Of a stretch of 64,000 bases of DNA, positions 36,010 through 43,221 are shown piece by piece. Source of the DNA: Bacteroidales bacterium (GTDB taxonomy: Bacteria; Bacteroidota; Bacteroidia; Bacteroidales; FEN-979); NCBI GenBank assembly GCA_023231065.1, contig JALNWE010000001.1, positions 1 through 64,000 of the forward strand, written 5' to 3'. The stretch's first letter is position 1. Every line of letters begins with the position of its first letter. A program made the position numbers and the translations under genes. Below the pieces are notes generated by a model. It had not been told where the DNA came from. It saw only the letters and a list, made by a program, of their open reading frames with translations, and searched no databases.

Positions 36010-37953
36010 ATGAAAAAAAGGTTGCTGTATTTTCTGATCGCAGGTATTTGTATCTCCCTGATCGGGATAATTATAGTCCAATTTTTCTGGATCCGGAACG
36101 CTTTCAACATCAAAGAATCGCAATTTGACCGTGGTGTCAATGAAGCGTTGGGAAGCGCTGTCAATAAAATTGAGACCAGGGAAAATATGTATTTCATCAG
36201 CCGGAATTTTGAAGGGGACAGCATTATGTCAATTGTTCAGGCTTTTACTAAAGACACTTCACAGATCATCATGGAGCGTTTGAATTCCCTCCTCGCTTCC
36301 AATGAGCTTCAACCTTGTAAAGAAAAGGAATGTCCGGCAAATCAGCCGTTCCTCCCCTCTTCCCCATCCCCACCCAGGCAACGAAGAGAAGTTATCCATT
36401 ATTCCTACCAATACAATTTCACTCCTTTGCAGTCCGAGATGGACAGTATTTCAAAGCAAATGGAACAATTCATGAAGGAATTTCCAGATGCTCGTTTGAA
36501 TACTTTTAGTTTTGAATGGAATGACCAGTTAGCACAACTGGATTCTATTTTTGAAAAGGGACGTGGATCTTATCGATTTCAGGAAGAGATGCCGAATGAT
36601 TTGGTTATAACAAACCTGGAAGGGGAAGTCATCGTGGAGGCGCCTGATCCTCGCGGATCCAATTTCATCCGTTACCGTATGCCACAGGTAATGGATCCAA
36701 GAATAGTATATCATCGTCCCCAAAATCAGGCCCGTAGAAAGCAGTTAAAAGAAAACAGCATACAGAAGCTGGATAACAAAGCAAATAAAATCAAGGATGT
36801 TATTAAAAAGATGGCTATTGAACTGGAGACCAAACCTGCTCCGGTTCAACAACGCATCAATAAAAAAAATCTTCAGGCCACACTCAGTAAAGCTTTTGCC
36901 GATAAAGGGATTGATCTTCCCTTTGAATTTGCAGTCTATTCCCCATCCAACGACAGCAATCCGATACCGATCAGGTCCGCTGGTTTTGTAAAAGAAAACC
37001 AGTCCACATCACACCGTGTTTCCCTTTTCCCCGATGATCTATTTCAGAAACCGGATCTTTTGCTTGTCTTTTTCCCGGATCAGAAAACCCATGTATTGAA
37101 ATCATTGTCACTTTTACTTTTTGGATCCATTCTCTTCACGCTCATCATTGGCCTTACCTCCGGTGCAAGCATTGTAGTAATGATCAGGCAAAAGAAGATC
37201 TCCGACATTAAAACCGATTTCATCAATAACATGACCCATGAGTTCAAGACACCCATCGCGACCATCTCAATCGCGGCTGATTCCATCAATAATCCCCGCG
37301 TGATAGGAGAACCGGATACCATTAAAAATTTCACGCGGATCATCAAGGAAGAAAACAACCGGATGAATGCGCGCGTAGAGCAGGTATTACAAATGGCCAT
37401 GCTGGACAGCCGTGATTTCCATTTGCGGCTTCATGTTGTCGATATGAATTTATTGATCGAAAGATCGGTCGATCACTTCAGGCTCCAGATAGAAAAACGT
37501 GATGGGGTTATCCGTACATTACTGGAAGCGACCAATCCCTTTGCTGAGGTTGACGAAGATCACATACTGAATGTTTTACTTAACCTTTTGGATAATTCGA
37601 ATAAATATTCGTTGACGAAACCGGAAATAGATGTTTTTTCATTTAACCGTTCCGGAAAAATTTATTTCGGAGTACAGGATAAAGGACTGGGAATGAGCGC
37701 AGAAACCCAACGGAAGGTATTTGATAAATTCTTCCGGGTGACATCGGGGAACATCCATAATATCAAAGGATTCGGGCTTGGGTTGAGTTATGTCAAGGCA
37801 ATCGTACTGGCACATCATGGTGAAATTCGTATTTCCAGTGAAGTGGGAAAAGGGAGCCGTTTTGAAATCTGTCTCCCTGCCCTATCAAAAAGTACGCTGG
37901 AAGACGAAGGCATTATCGTGGATGGTGAGACAAACATAGGGTCAGAGCTGTAA
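36010..37953 (+). CDS. Membrane sensor histidine kinase
   Basis: The 647-residue protein has a membrane segment at about 5-28, a periplasmic sensor region of about 330 residues with no recognised domain, a second membrane segment near 365-390, a HisKA domain with phospho-acceptor His in NMTHEFKTPIATIS, and a HATPase domain (NLLDNSNKYS; DKGLGMS; GFGLGLSY). The periplasmic part includes a Cys pair (CKEKEC) and Gln/Met-rich helices. It is paired with the OmpR-type regulator that follows. Signal is unknown. Confidence 0.92.
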   Translation: MKKRLLYFLIAGICISLIGIIIVQFFWIRNAFNIKESQFDRGVNEALGSAVNKIETRENMYFISRNFEGDSIMSIVQAFTKDTSQIIMERLNSLLASNELQPCKEKECPANQPFLPSSPSPPRQRREVIHYSYQYNFTPLQSEMDSISKQMEQFMKEFPDARLNTFSFEWNDQLAQLDSIFEKGRGSYRFQEEMPNDLVITNLEGEVIVEAPDPRGSNFIRYRMPQVMDPRIVYHRPQNQARRKQLKENSIQKLDNKANKIKDVIKKMAIELETKPAPVQQRINKKNLQATLSKAFADKGIDLPFEFAVYSPSNDSNPIPIRSAGFVKENQSTSHRVSLFPDDLFQKPDLLLVFFPDQKTHVLKSLSLLLFGSILFTLIIGLTSGASIVVMIRQKKISDIKTDFINNMTHEFKTPIATISIAADSINNPRVIGEPDTIKNFTRIIKEENNRMNARVEQVLQMAMLDSRDFHLRLHVVDMNLLIERSVDHFRLQIEKRDGVIRTLLEATNPFAEVDEDHILNVLLNLLDNSNKYSLTKPEIDVFSFNRSGKIYFGVQDKGLGMSAETQRKVFDKFFRVTSGNIHNIKGFGLGLSYVKAIVLAHHGEIRISSEVGKGSRFEICLPALSKSTLEDEGIIVDGETNIGSEL

Positions 37954-37980
37954 AAATGAACAGTGCAAAGAAATAAAACC

Positions 37981-38679
37981 ATGAATCAAAGGATAAAAAT
38001 TCTGTTGGTCGAAGATGATCCAAATTTTGGTTCAATCATGAAATCATATTTGGAATTAAATGATTTTGATGTGATTTTAAAGATTGATGGGAAACAAGGA
38101 TTGGCTACCTTTAAAACCATGGTTTTTGATATTTGTATCCTCGATGTGATGATGCCCGAAATGGATGGTTTTACTTTAGCCAGGGAGATAAAGAAGATCA
38201 ACAGCCAGGTACCACTAATTTTTCTCACCGCCAAATCGCTGAAAGAAGATATGTTGGAGGGGTTTAAAACAGGTGCGGATGATTATATAACAAAACCATT
38301 TGATTCTGAGGTTCTTCTGTTTAAACTTAGGGCGATTTTAAAAAGGAACAGCCAAAAAAGTGAAGCGGAAAACGATTTTATCAGCATCTCCATCGGAAAG
38401 CTACAATTCAACTTTGCGCTCCGTACATTAGCGTTAGACGAACAAGTTCAACAACTTTCCCCAAAGGAGGCAATGCTTTTGAAAATGCTGGTCACATCAA
38501 AAGAAGGTATCCTGTCACGGAAAAATGCCCTGGAAAAAATCTGGGGTTCCGACAACTATTTCAATGGCCGTAGTATGGATGTCTTTATAGCCCGGTTAAG
38601 AAAATATCTGAAAGCAGACCCTTCTATTGAAATTGCAAATATTCACGGGAACGGTTTCCGTTTAATTGTTACACGGTAA
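37981..38679 (+). CDS. OmpR-family response regulator
   Basis: The 232-residue product has a receiver domain (LLVEDDPNFG acidic pocket, phospho-acceptor Asp in CILDVMMPEMDGF, Lys in ITKPFDSE) and a C-terminal winged-helix DNA-binding domain (LQQLSPKEAMLLKMLVTSKEG, GRSMDVFIARLRKYL). ATG 37981 follows the kinase stop by 27 bases; an in-frame GTG at 37963 is less likely. The GTTAA repeats upstream of the kinase are its likely target. Confidence 0.94.
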   Translation: MNQRIKILLVEDDPNFGSIMKSYLELNDFDVILKIDGKQGLATFKTMVFDICILDVMMPEMDGFTLAREIKKINSQVPLIFLTAKSLKEDMLEGFKTGADDYITKPFDSEVLLFKLRAILKRNSQKSEAENDFISISIGKLQFNFALRTLALDEQVQQLSPKEAMLLKMLVTSKEGILSRKNALEKIWGSDNYFNGRSMDVFIARLRKYLKADPSIEIANIHGNGFRLIVTR

Positions 38680-38790
38680 TTTCCTGAAACTATTGTTTTC
38701 AGATATTTTTTCATTTTTCAATTTGTCGATTTACTAAGAAGCATTAAATCATTTCTAAACAATGACTTAATATTCAATAATGATTTTATA

Positions 38791-38808
38791 TTGTGAATTT
38801 ATTCACAT
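38791..38808. promoter_or_regulatory. Putative Rex operator 2a (hyd2)
   Basis: TTGTGAA-TTTA-TTCACAT agrees with the Rex consensus at 13 of 14 arm positions and is a near-perfect palindrome. It forms a head-to-tail tandem with operator 2b at a 17-bp period, sharing base 38808. Confidence 0.8.
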
Positions 38809-38825
38809 TGTGAATATTTTAACAA
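38808..38825. promoter_or_regulatory. Putative Rex operator 2b (hyd2), full consensus match
   Basis: TTGTGAA-TATT-TTAACAA matches the Rex consensus at all 14 arm positions. It ends 5 bases before the -33 element, where a bound repressor would interfere with RNA polymerase. Confidence 0.88.
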
Positions 38826-38830
38826 AAATA

Positions 38831-38862
38831 TTTGGAAGTTTGTTTATCGCGTTGTAATTTTG
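38831..38862 (+). promoter_or_regulatory. Promoter of the hyd2 regulatory/hydrogenase unit
   Basis: TTTG (38831-38834), 20 bases, then TAATTTTG (38855-38862) is a near-ideal Bacteroidota -33/-7 promoter. The ATG at 38887 is 24 bases downstream. Confidence 0.8.
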
Positions 38863-38886
38863 CAGTAACATTTATCATTAAAAAAA

Positions 38887-39231
38887 ATGAAGGTACAAGA
38901 AGTCGTAAAATTGATCAATGGGACAGTCATGACAGGGAATAAAAACCCGGAAGTGACTGTTGATGTTGCTTTTGCTTCGGATCTGATGAGCGACGTCCTT
39001 ACCATTAAAGCAGAGAATCTTTTATTATTAACCGGTTTGGTTAATATTCAGGCGATCCGGACTGCTGAGATGTCAGACATTTCCTGTATTGTTTTTGCAA
39101 GGAACAAAAATGTAACAGAAGAAATGATCCGCCTGGCTGAAGAGAATGGCATTACAGTCATTGAGAGCCCATACTCATTATTCCGTATCAGCGGGATTCT
39201 GTTCATTGCGGGAATGGCTCCTGTATATTAA
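38887..39231 (+). CDS. DRTGG-domain protein 1
   Basis: This 114-residue protein is a stand-alone DRTGG-like domain, a small alpha/beta fold otherwise found in HPr kinase and some phosphotransacetylases. It shares VAFASDLMSDVL (SDLMSDV, residues 31-37) with the second such protein at 41,079, which has SDLLSDV at the same residue numbers. Similar genes accompany [FeFe] hydrogenases in Clostridia, but their function is not known to me. It is first in the hyd2 transcript, directly behind the promoter and two Rex operators. Confidence 0.75.
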   Translation: MKVQEVVKLINGTVMTGNKNPEVTVDVAFASDLMSDVLTIKAENLLLLTGLVNIQAIRTAEMSDISCIVFARNKNVTEEMIRLAEENGITVIESPYSLFRISGILFIAGMAPVY

Positions 39232-39242
39232 AATGTGCTATC

Positions 39243-39659
39243 ATGCATTTTGAATATTTTATAGAAGGAGGAAATTTTGCAGAGGCCGGTTCAACATCAA
39301 GCCAGGTTAAAAAAACATTAAAACAATTAAATGTGGATGGGACGGTGATCAAACGGACTGTGGTAGCGTTATATGAGGCTGAGGTAAATATAGTTGCCCA
39401 TGCTTACAGCGGGAAGATCACGGTTGAGCTGGACGAGGAAAAAATAGACATTAAGATAGTGGATGAAGGCCCCGGAATCCCTGATATTAAAAGAGCCATG
39501 GAAATAGGATATTCCACTGCTTCGCCCGAAGTGAGGGAAATGGGTTTCGGCGCCGGAATGGGTTTATCTAACATGAAGAATAATTCAGATAAATTAAATA
39601 TAACCAGTACGGTCGGAAAAGGAACTGAGGTGGAGATAATCAATTATTTTCACCTTTAA
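39243..39659 (+). CDS. Stand-alone GHKL ATPase, anti-sigma-factor/RsbW-like
   Basis: The 138-residue protein is only a HATPase domain: N-box region EAEVNIVAHAYSG, G1 box DEGPGIPD, G2 box GFGAGMGLSNMKN. This is the RsbW/SpoIIAB-like serine kinase type rather than a histidine kinase, because no HisKA domain is present. Such kinases phosphorylate small partner proteins, reversed by SpoIIE-type phosphatases; one such phosphatase is encoded at 47,440. No STAS-domain partner was found here. It sits between DRTGG protein 1 and a HydS-like sensor. Confidence 0.88.
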   Translation: MHFEYFIEGGNFAEAGSTSSQVKKTLKQLNVDGTVIKRTVVALYEAEVNIVAHAYSGKITVELDEEKIDIKIVDEGPGIPDIKRAMEIGYSTASPEVREMGFGAGMGLSNMKNNSDKLNITSTVGKGTEVEIINYFHL

Positions 39660-39672
39660 TCAAATTATTACC

Positions 39673-41058
39673 ATGAACGATGTGTTTCATCATGCTTTAA
39701 AATTCAGAGAAGATCTTTGTATCGGATGTTCTCATTGCATGAATATTTGCCCGACGGAAGCGATCAGGGTACGCCACGGGAAAGCACATCTTCAGGCAAA
39801 CCGTTGCGTTGATTGTGGTGAATGCTACAGGATTTGTCCGGTGGGAGCCATTATAGTTGAACAAGATGATTTCGAAAACATCTACAAGTATCAAACTCGC
39901 ATTGCTCTTTTACCTTCGGTTTTCACCGGACAATTTCCCAATAGTATCAGTCATACCGCGATCAGGAGTGCATTGCATGAGCTTGGATTTACTCACGTTT
40001 ATGAGGTAGAGGAAGGAGTCGAATTTTTAAGTGATCAATTCCATCAATATATCCGGGAAAAGAAAACGCCCCGGCCTCTGATCTCACCATTTTGTCCTGC
40101 CATCGTCAGGTTAATCCAGGTTAAGTTCCCAACCCTGGTCAATCATATCATTCTTCTTAAAGCCCCGCTGGATATCACTGCATTGAATGCCAGGCAAAAT
40201 CTTACAGAACAAGGGATCAACCCGGAAGAGATCGGAATTTTCTATATCACCCCCTGCGCAGCTAAAATTGTCGCAGTCAAAAGCCCTGTTGGCGAACAAG
40301 AATCGGTGATCGATGGTGTCATTAATATGAATTACCTGTACAATAAAGTACGGAAAATCATCAGTCACCACCGGGGTGCAGACCCGCTGCCTGAAATCCC
40401 GGCCCTCAATGCCAAATCCGTTTGCTGGAGCCTTACCCATGGAGAATCAGACCATCATGAAAAGGGACGTAGTCTGGCCATTGATGAGATCAACAATGTA
40501 ACAGAATTCCTTGAAAAAGTGGAAAATGATGAGATCAAAGGCATCGATTTTCTTGAACTCAGAGCTTGTGATGAAAGCTGCGCAGGCGGCGTCCTTTGTC
40601 CCGGGAACCGGTTTTTGACCGTCAATAAAATGCGTGAAAGGACCTCCATCAATCCCATCCTGTCTGGAATTGACAATAAGGGCACACTTTCCTACTCCTC
40701 AGATCGGCAAAAGTTTTTAACCGACAACATGCGGATCGATCCCATCCTCCCCCGTTCTATCCTGAAACTGGATGACGACGTTGCAGAAGCCATGGTGAAA
40801 ATGAAACGGATTTATGAATTGAACCGGATACTTCCACAGGTTGATTGTGGCATTTGTGGTTCACCAACCTGTAAATCGTTATCCGAAGATGTGGTTCAGG
40901 ACCAGGCTGACATAAAACAATGTATTTTTATTCAGAAAATCCTGGAACAGAATGAAAAGCTGGATATCTGGGAGTCGATCAAAATCATGCGTGAAATATG
41001 GAGTGATAATAAGCTGGACAAGAATAGCCTAAAGGATGAAATTAACATTATTAATTGA
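39673..41058 (+). CDS. HydS-like sensory [FeFe] hydrogenase protein 1
   Basis: The 461-residue product has a 2x[4Fe-4S] ferredoxin domain (CIGCSHCMNICP; CVDCGECYRICP), a hydrogenase large-subunit-like domain, and a C-terminal Fe-S module (CGICGSPTC). The four [4Fe-4S]H ligand positions are kept: C141 (L1, SPFCPAI), C195 (L2, TPCAAK), C299 and C303 (L3, ACDESC). The proton-relay Cys of canonical TSCCP is Phe. This pattern fits the sensory hydrogenases (HydS, HydDB group C), which bind H2 but turn over poorly. It has no output domain, so its neighbours probably transmit the signal. Confidence 0.87.
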   Translation: MNDVFHHALKFREDLCIGCSHCMNICPTEAIRVRHGKAHLQANRCVDCGECYRICPVGAIIVEQDDFENIYKYQTRIALLPSVFTGQFPNSISHTAIRSALHELGFTHVYEVEEGVEFLSDQFHQYIREKKTPRPLISPFCPAIVRLIQVKFPTLVNHIILLKAPLDITALNARQNLTEQGINPEEIGIFYITPCAAKIVAVKSPVGEQESVIDGVINMNYLYNKVRKIISHHRGADPLPEIPALNAKSVCWSLTHGESDHHEKGRSLAIDEINNVTEFLEKVENDEIKGIDFLELRACDESCAGGVLCPGNRFLTVNKMRERTSINPILSGIDNKGTLSYSSDRQKFLTDNMRIDPILPRSILKLDDDVAEAMVKMKRIYELNRILPQVDCGICGSPTCKSLSEDVVQDQADIKQCIFIQKILEQNEKLDIWESIKIMREIWSDNKLDKNSLKDEINIIN

Positions 41059-41065
41059 AAATATC

Positions 41066-41071
41066 AGGAGG
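41066..41071 (+). promoter_or_regulatory. Shine-Dalgarno AGGAGG deciding the start of DRTGG protein 2
   Basis: AGGAGG lies 7 bases before GTG 41079, which places the start there rather than at the in-frame ATG-like codon overlapping the upstream gene. Confidence 0.75.
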
Positions 41072-41078
41072 AATTACC

Positions 41079-41414
41079 GTGAAAGTAAGTGAACTGGCAG
41101 ATAAATTGGGATTGACAATATTTGGAGGCGCTTCGGGACTTCAAAATGAAATAAAGGGCGGATACACTTCCGATCTGCTCAGCGACGTAATGGGCCATGC
41201 TTGTTCAAATCAGGTATGGATAACCGTTCAAACACACAAAAATGTGATTGCTGTAGCTTCCCTGAAAGAACTTGCTTCTATTATCCTGATCAAGGGTTTA
41301 GAACCTGCACAGGAAGTGATTGAGCAAAGCGATATCGAAAAAATACCCTTACTGGGGACTAAAGAAGAAGCCTTCGAAATCACTGGAAAGATCTACAATA
41401 TTTTAAAAGGATAA
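41079..41414 (+). CDS. DRTGG-domain protein 2
   Basis: This 111-residue stand-alone DRTGG-like domain starts at GTG with a strong ribosome-binding site. It shares the GGYTSDLLSDVM block (SDLLSDV at residues 31-37) with DRTGG protein 1 and the following hydrophobic strand pattern (VWITVQTHKNVIAVASL). It lies between the HydS1 gene and a PHP-domain gene, overlapping the latter's start by 1 base (TAATG). Function is unknown. Confidence 0.78.
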   Translation: MKVSELADKLGLTIFGGASGLQNEIKGGYTSDLLSDVMGHACSNQVWITVQTHKNVIAVASLKELASIILIKGLEPAQEVIEQSDIEKIPLLGTKEEAFEITGKIYNILKG

Positions 41415-42157
41415 TGAAAACCTTCAGGGCAGACCTACATATTCATACTTTATTATCCCCATGTGGCGACCTGGAGATGAGTCCCGATGTAATCCTGGCC
41501 AAAGCCCGTGAAAAGAATTTGGACCTGATCGGGATTACAGATCATAACAGTACCAGACAATGCCGGGTGATCCGGGAGATGGGCGCTGATTGTGGAATTA
41601 CTGTCCTTACCGGAGCCGAAGTAACCACACTGGAAGAAGCCCATTGTCTGGTATATTTCGATACCTTTTGTCAACTCAATGATTTTCAAAAGTTTCTCGA
41701 CATTCATCTTCCTAATTTAAAAAATGATGTTAAAAAATTCGGTTATCAGGTATATGTAGATGCCCTGAACAATATTAAAGGAGCTGAAGAACGGTTGCTT
41801 ATTAATGCCCTGGATGCTTCGATTGATGAAGTAGAAAAAGAGGTTCACCGGTTAAATGGCCTTTTTATCCCTGCCCATCTGGATAAACAACGGTTCAGTA
41901 TCATAAGCCAGTTGGGATTCTTGCCACCTGATTTAAAGGTAGATGCTTTGGAAATCTCTCCTTTTACCAGCCCGGACGAATGGGTGTCCGGTCATCCGGA
42001 ACATAAAAAGTATTGCCTTATAAGTGGTTCCGATGCTCATTATCCTGACCAGATCGGAACCCGTATTACTGGTTTTATCATGAACCGGGTAAATTTCGAA
42101 GAGATCAGAAATGCTTTAAAAGGAGAAAGCAACCGTGAGGTAATAATTATGAACTAA
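41414..42157 (+). CDS. PHP-domain phosphoesterase-like protein
   Basis: The 247-residue product has the four PHP metal-binding motifs: DLHIHT (residues 7-12), ITDHNS, a HLD-containing segment (FIPAHLDKQRF) and SGSDAHYPD near the C-terminus. PHP proteins are multi-metal phosphoesterases, such as histidinol phosphatase and 3',5'-nucleoside bisphosphate phosphatase (TrpH). Its substrate in a hydrogenase cluster is unknown. It is translationally coupled to DRTGG protein 2. An AT-rich hairpin follows the stop. Confidence 0.85.
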   Translation: MKTFRADLHIHTLLSPCGDLEMSPDVILAKAREKNLDLIGITDHNSTRQCRVIREMGADCGITVLTGAEVTTLEEAHCLVYFDTFCQLNDFQKFLDIHLPNLKNDVKKFGYQVYVDALNNIKGAEERLLINALDASIDEVEKEVHRLNGLFIPAHLDKQRFSIISQLGFLPPDLKVDALEISPFTSPDEWVSGHPEHKKYCLISGSDAHYPDQIGTRITGFIMNRVNFEEIRNALKGESNREVIIMN

Positions 42158-42185
42158 TTTTTTACTTTTACAATTAGTTTTTTAT
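42152..42185 (+). terminator. Weak AT-rich hairpin between regulatory and structural hyd2 genes
   Basis: Perfect 8-bp inverted repeat AACTAATT / AATTAGTT with a 12-base loop, followed by TTTTTAT. The stem has only two GC pairs, so it may attenuate rather than stop transcription. A TAnnTTTG-like sequence (CATTTTTG, before 42,229) lies downstream. Confidence 0.4.
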
Positions 42186-42228
42186 AAAAAAGTTAATAGA
42201 AGAACAATAAAATTTTACCATTTTTGCA

Positions 42229-42783
42229 GTGAAAGATTTAGCAATGCATATCCTGGATATACTTCAGAATTCTTTGAGGGCCAATGCGACAAAAATCGAT
42301 CTTGATATTGATGAGGTCACAACGGCGAACCAGCTGATCATTGCAGTTAGCGATAATGGGAAAGGGATGTCAGAGGAAGTATGCGAAAAGGTTACGGATC
42401 CATTTTACACCTCCCGGACTACCCGAAAAGTCGGCCTTGGCCTTCCTTTATTGAAGCAAAACGCAGAACAAACCGGTGGATCGTTAAGGATAGAAAGTGA
42501 AGAAGGATTAGGGACCCGGGTCACAGCAACCTTTATCCTTAATCACATTGACAGACCGGAGATGGGCGATATAGCGGGAGCTTTAGTACTCACTATAACT
42601 GCAAACCCGGATATTGAATTCAGTTACAGGCACAGGAAAGACATGCAGAGTTATACTTTTAACACCAGGGAAATAAAAGGAGCGTTGGGGGATTTGCCGC
42701 TTAATGACCCTCATGTCTATCCCCTTTTGCTGGAGATGGTTCGTGAAAATCTTAAAGAAATTCATGTTGATTGCACAACATAA
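42229..42783 (+). CDS. GHKL ATPase-domain protein without HisKA
   Basis: The 184-residue protein begins at GTG (MKDLAMHILDILQNSLRANATKI) and has the ATPase boxes: N-box LQNSLRANA, G1 DNGKGMSEE, G2 VGLGLPLLKQ. The last 65 residues form a second small domain without a match. No phospho-acceptor His domain precedes it. This is a different subtype from the RsbW-like protein at 39,243. It starts the structural half of hyd2, 16 bases or so ahead of the [2Fe-2S] ferredoxin gene. Confidence 0.85.
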   Translation: MKDLAMHILDILQNSLRANATKIDLDIDEVTTANQLIIAVSDNGKGMSEEVCEKVTDPFYTSRTTRKVGLGLPLLKQNAEQTGGSLRIESEEGLGTRVTATFILNHIDRPEMGDIAGALVLTITANPDIEFSYRHRKDMQSYTFNTREIKGALGDLPLNDPHVYPLLLEMVRENLKEIHVDCTT

Positions 42784-42804
42784 TAAATTTTAAATAAATT
42801 GTTT

Positions 42805-43203
42805 ATGGAAAAAATAAAGACACTGGCCGACTTAAAAAAGATGCAGGAAAACTTAAGGGCTAAAATTGATTTAAGGGAAAAGAGCGCGCAACCCGAAACG
42901 CATATTCAGGTTAAAGTTGCGATGGCAACGTGTGGCATTGCGTCAGGGGCCAAAGAGGTCATGGAGGCGTTTGTTGAAGAGTTCAGCAAACGCAACATAG
43001 ATGCCGTGGTGACACAAACAGGTTGTATGGGTTACTGTTACGCCGAACCTACCGTGGAAATAACCAAACCGGGTCAGGACCCGATCACCTTCGGTTATGT
43101 CGATGTCAAAAAAGTCAGTAAACTGATAGACAAATATATTCTTAACAATGAATTGGTTGATGGGATCATACCGGTCAATTATCAATCCATCGATAAACAT
43201 TAA
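42805..43203 (+). CDS. Thioredoxin-like [2Fe-2S] ferredoxin
   Basis: This roughly 132-residue protein carries a helical N-terminus and a thioredoxin-fold [2Fe-2S] domain (TCGIASGAKEV, then TGCMGYCYAEP). The Cys set CGIASG...C-x3-C resembles the N-terminal domain of HydB3 (TCGLVAGAG...GCIGLCSAEP) more closely than that of HydB2. It probably serves as an extra electron carrier of the hyd2 complex. ATG 42805 is preferred to the in-frame TTG at 42799. Confidence 0.88.
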   Translation: MEKIKTLADLKKMQENLRAKIDLREKSAQPETHIQVKVAMATCGIASGAKEVMEAFVEEFSKRNIDAVVTQTGCMGYCYAEPTVEITKPGQDPITFGYVDVKKVSKLIDKYILNNELVDGIIPVNYQSIDKH

Positions 43204-43221
43204 ACATCCGGGAGCAATAAT

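Noticed and set aside
38792..38807. A Crp/Fnr-type site (TGTGA-N6-TCACA) upstream of hyd2
   Set aside because: The wider sequence fits Rex boxes better: a second full Rex match follows at 17 bp, similar pairs precede the other two hydrogenase units, and rex is in the island. No Crp/Fnr gene is seen. A dual role cannot be excluded.
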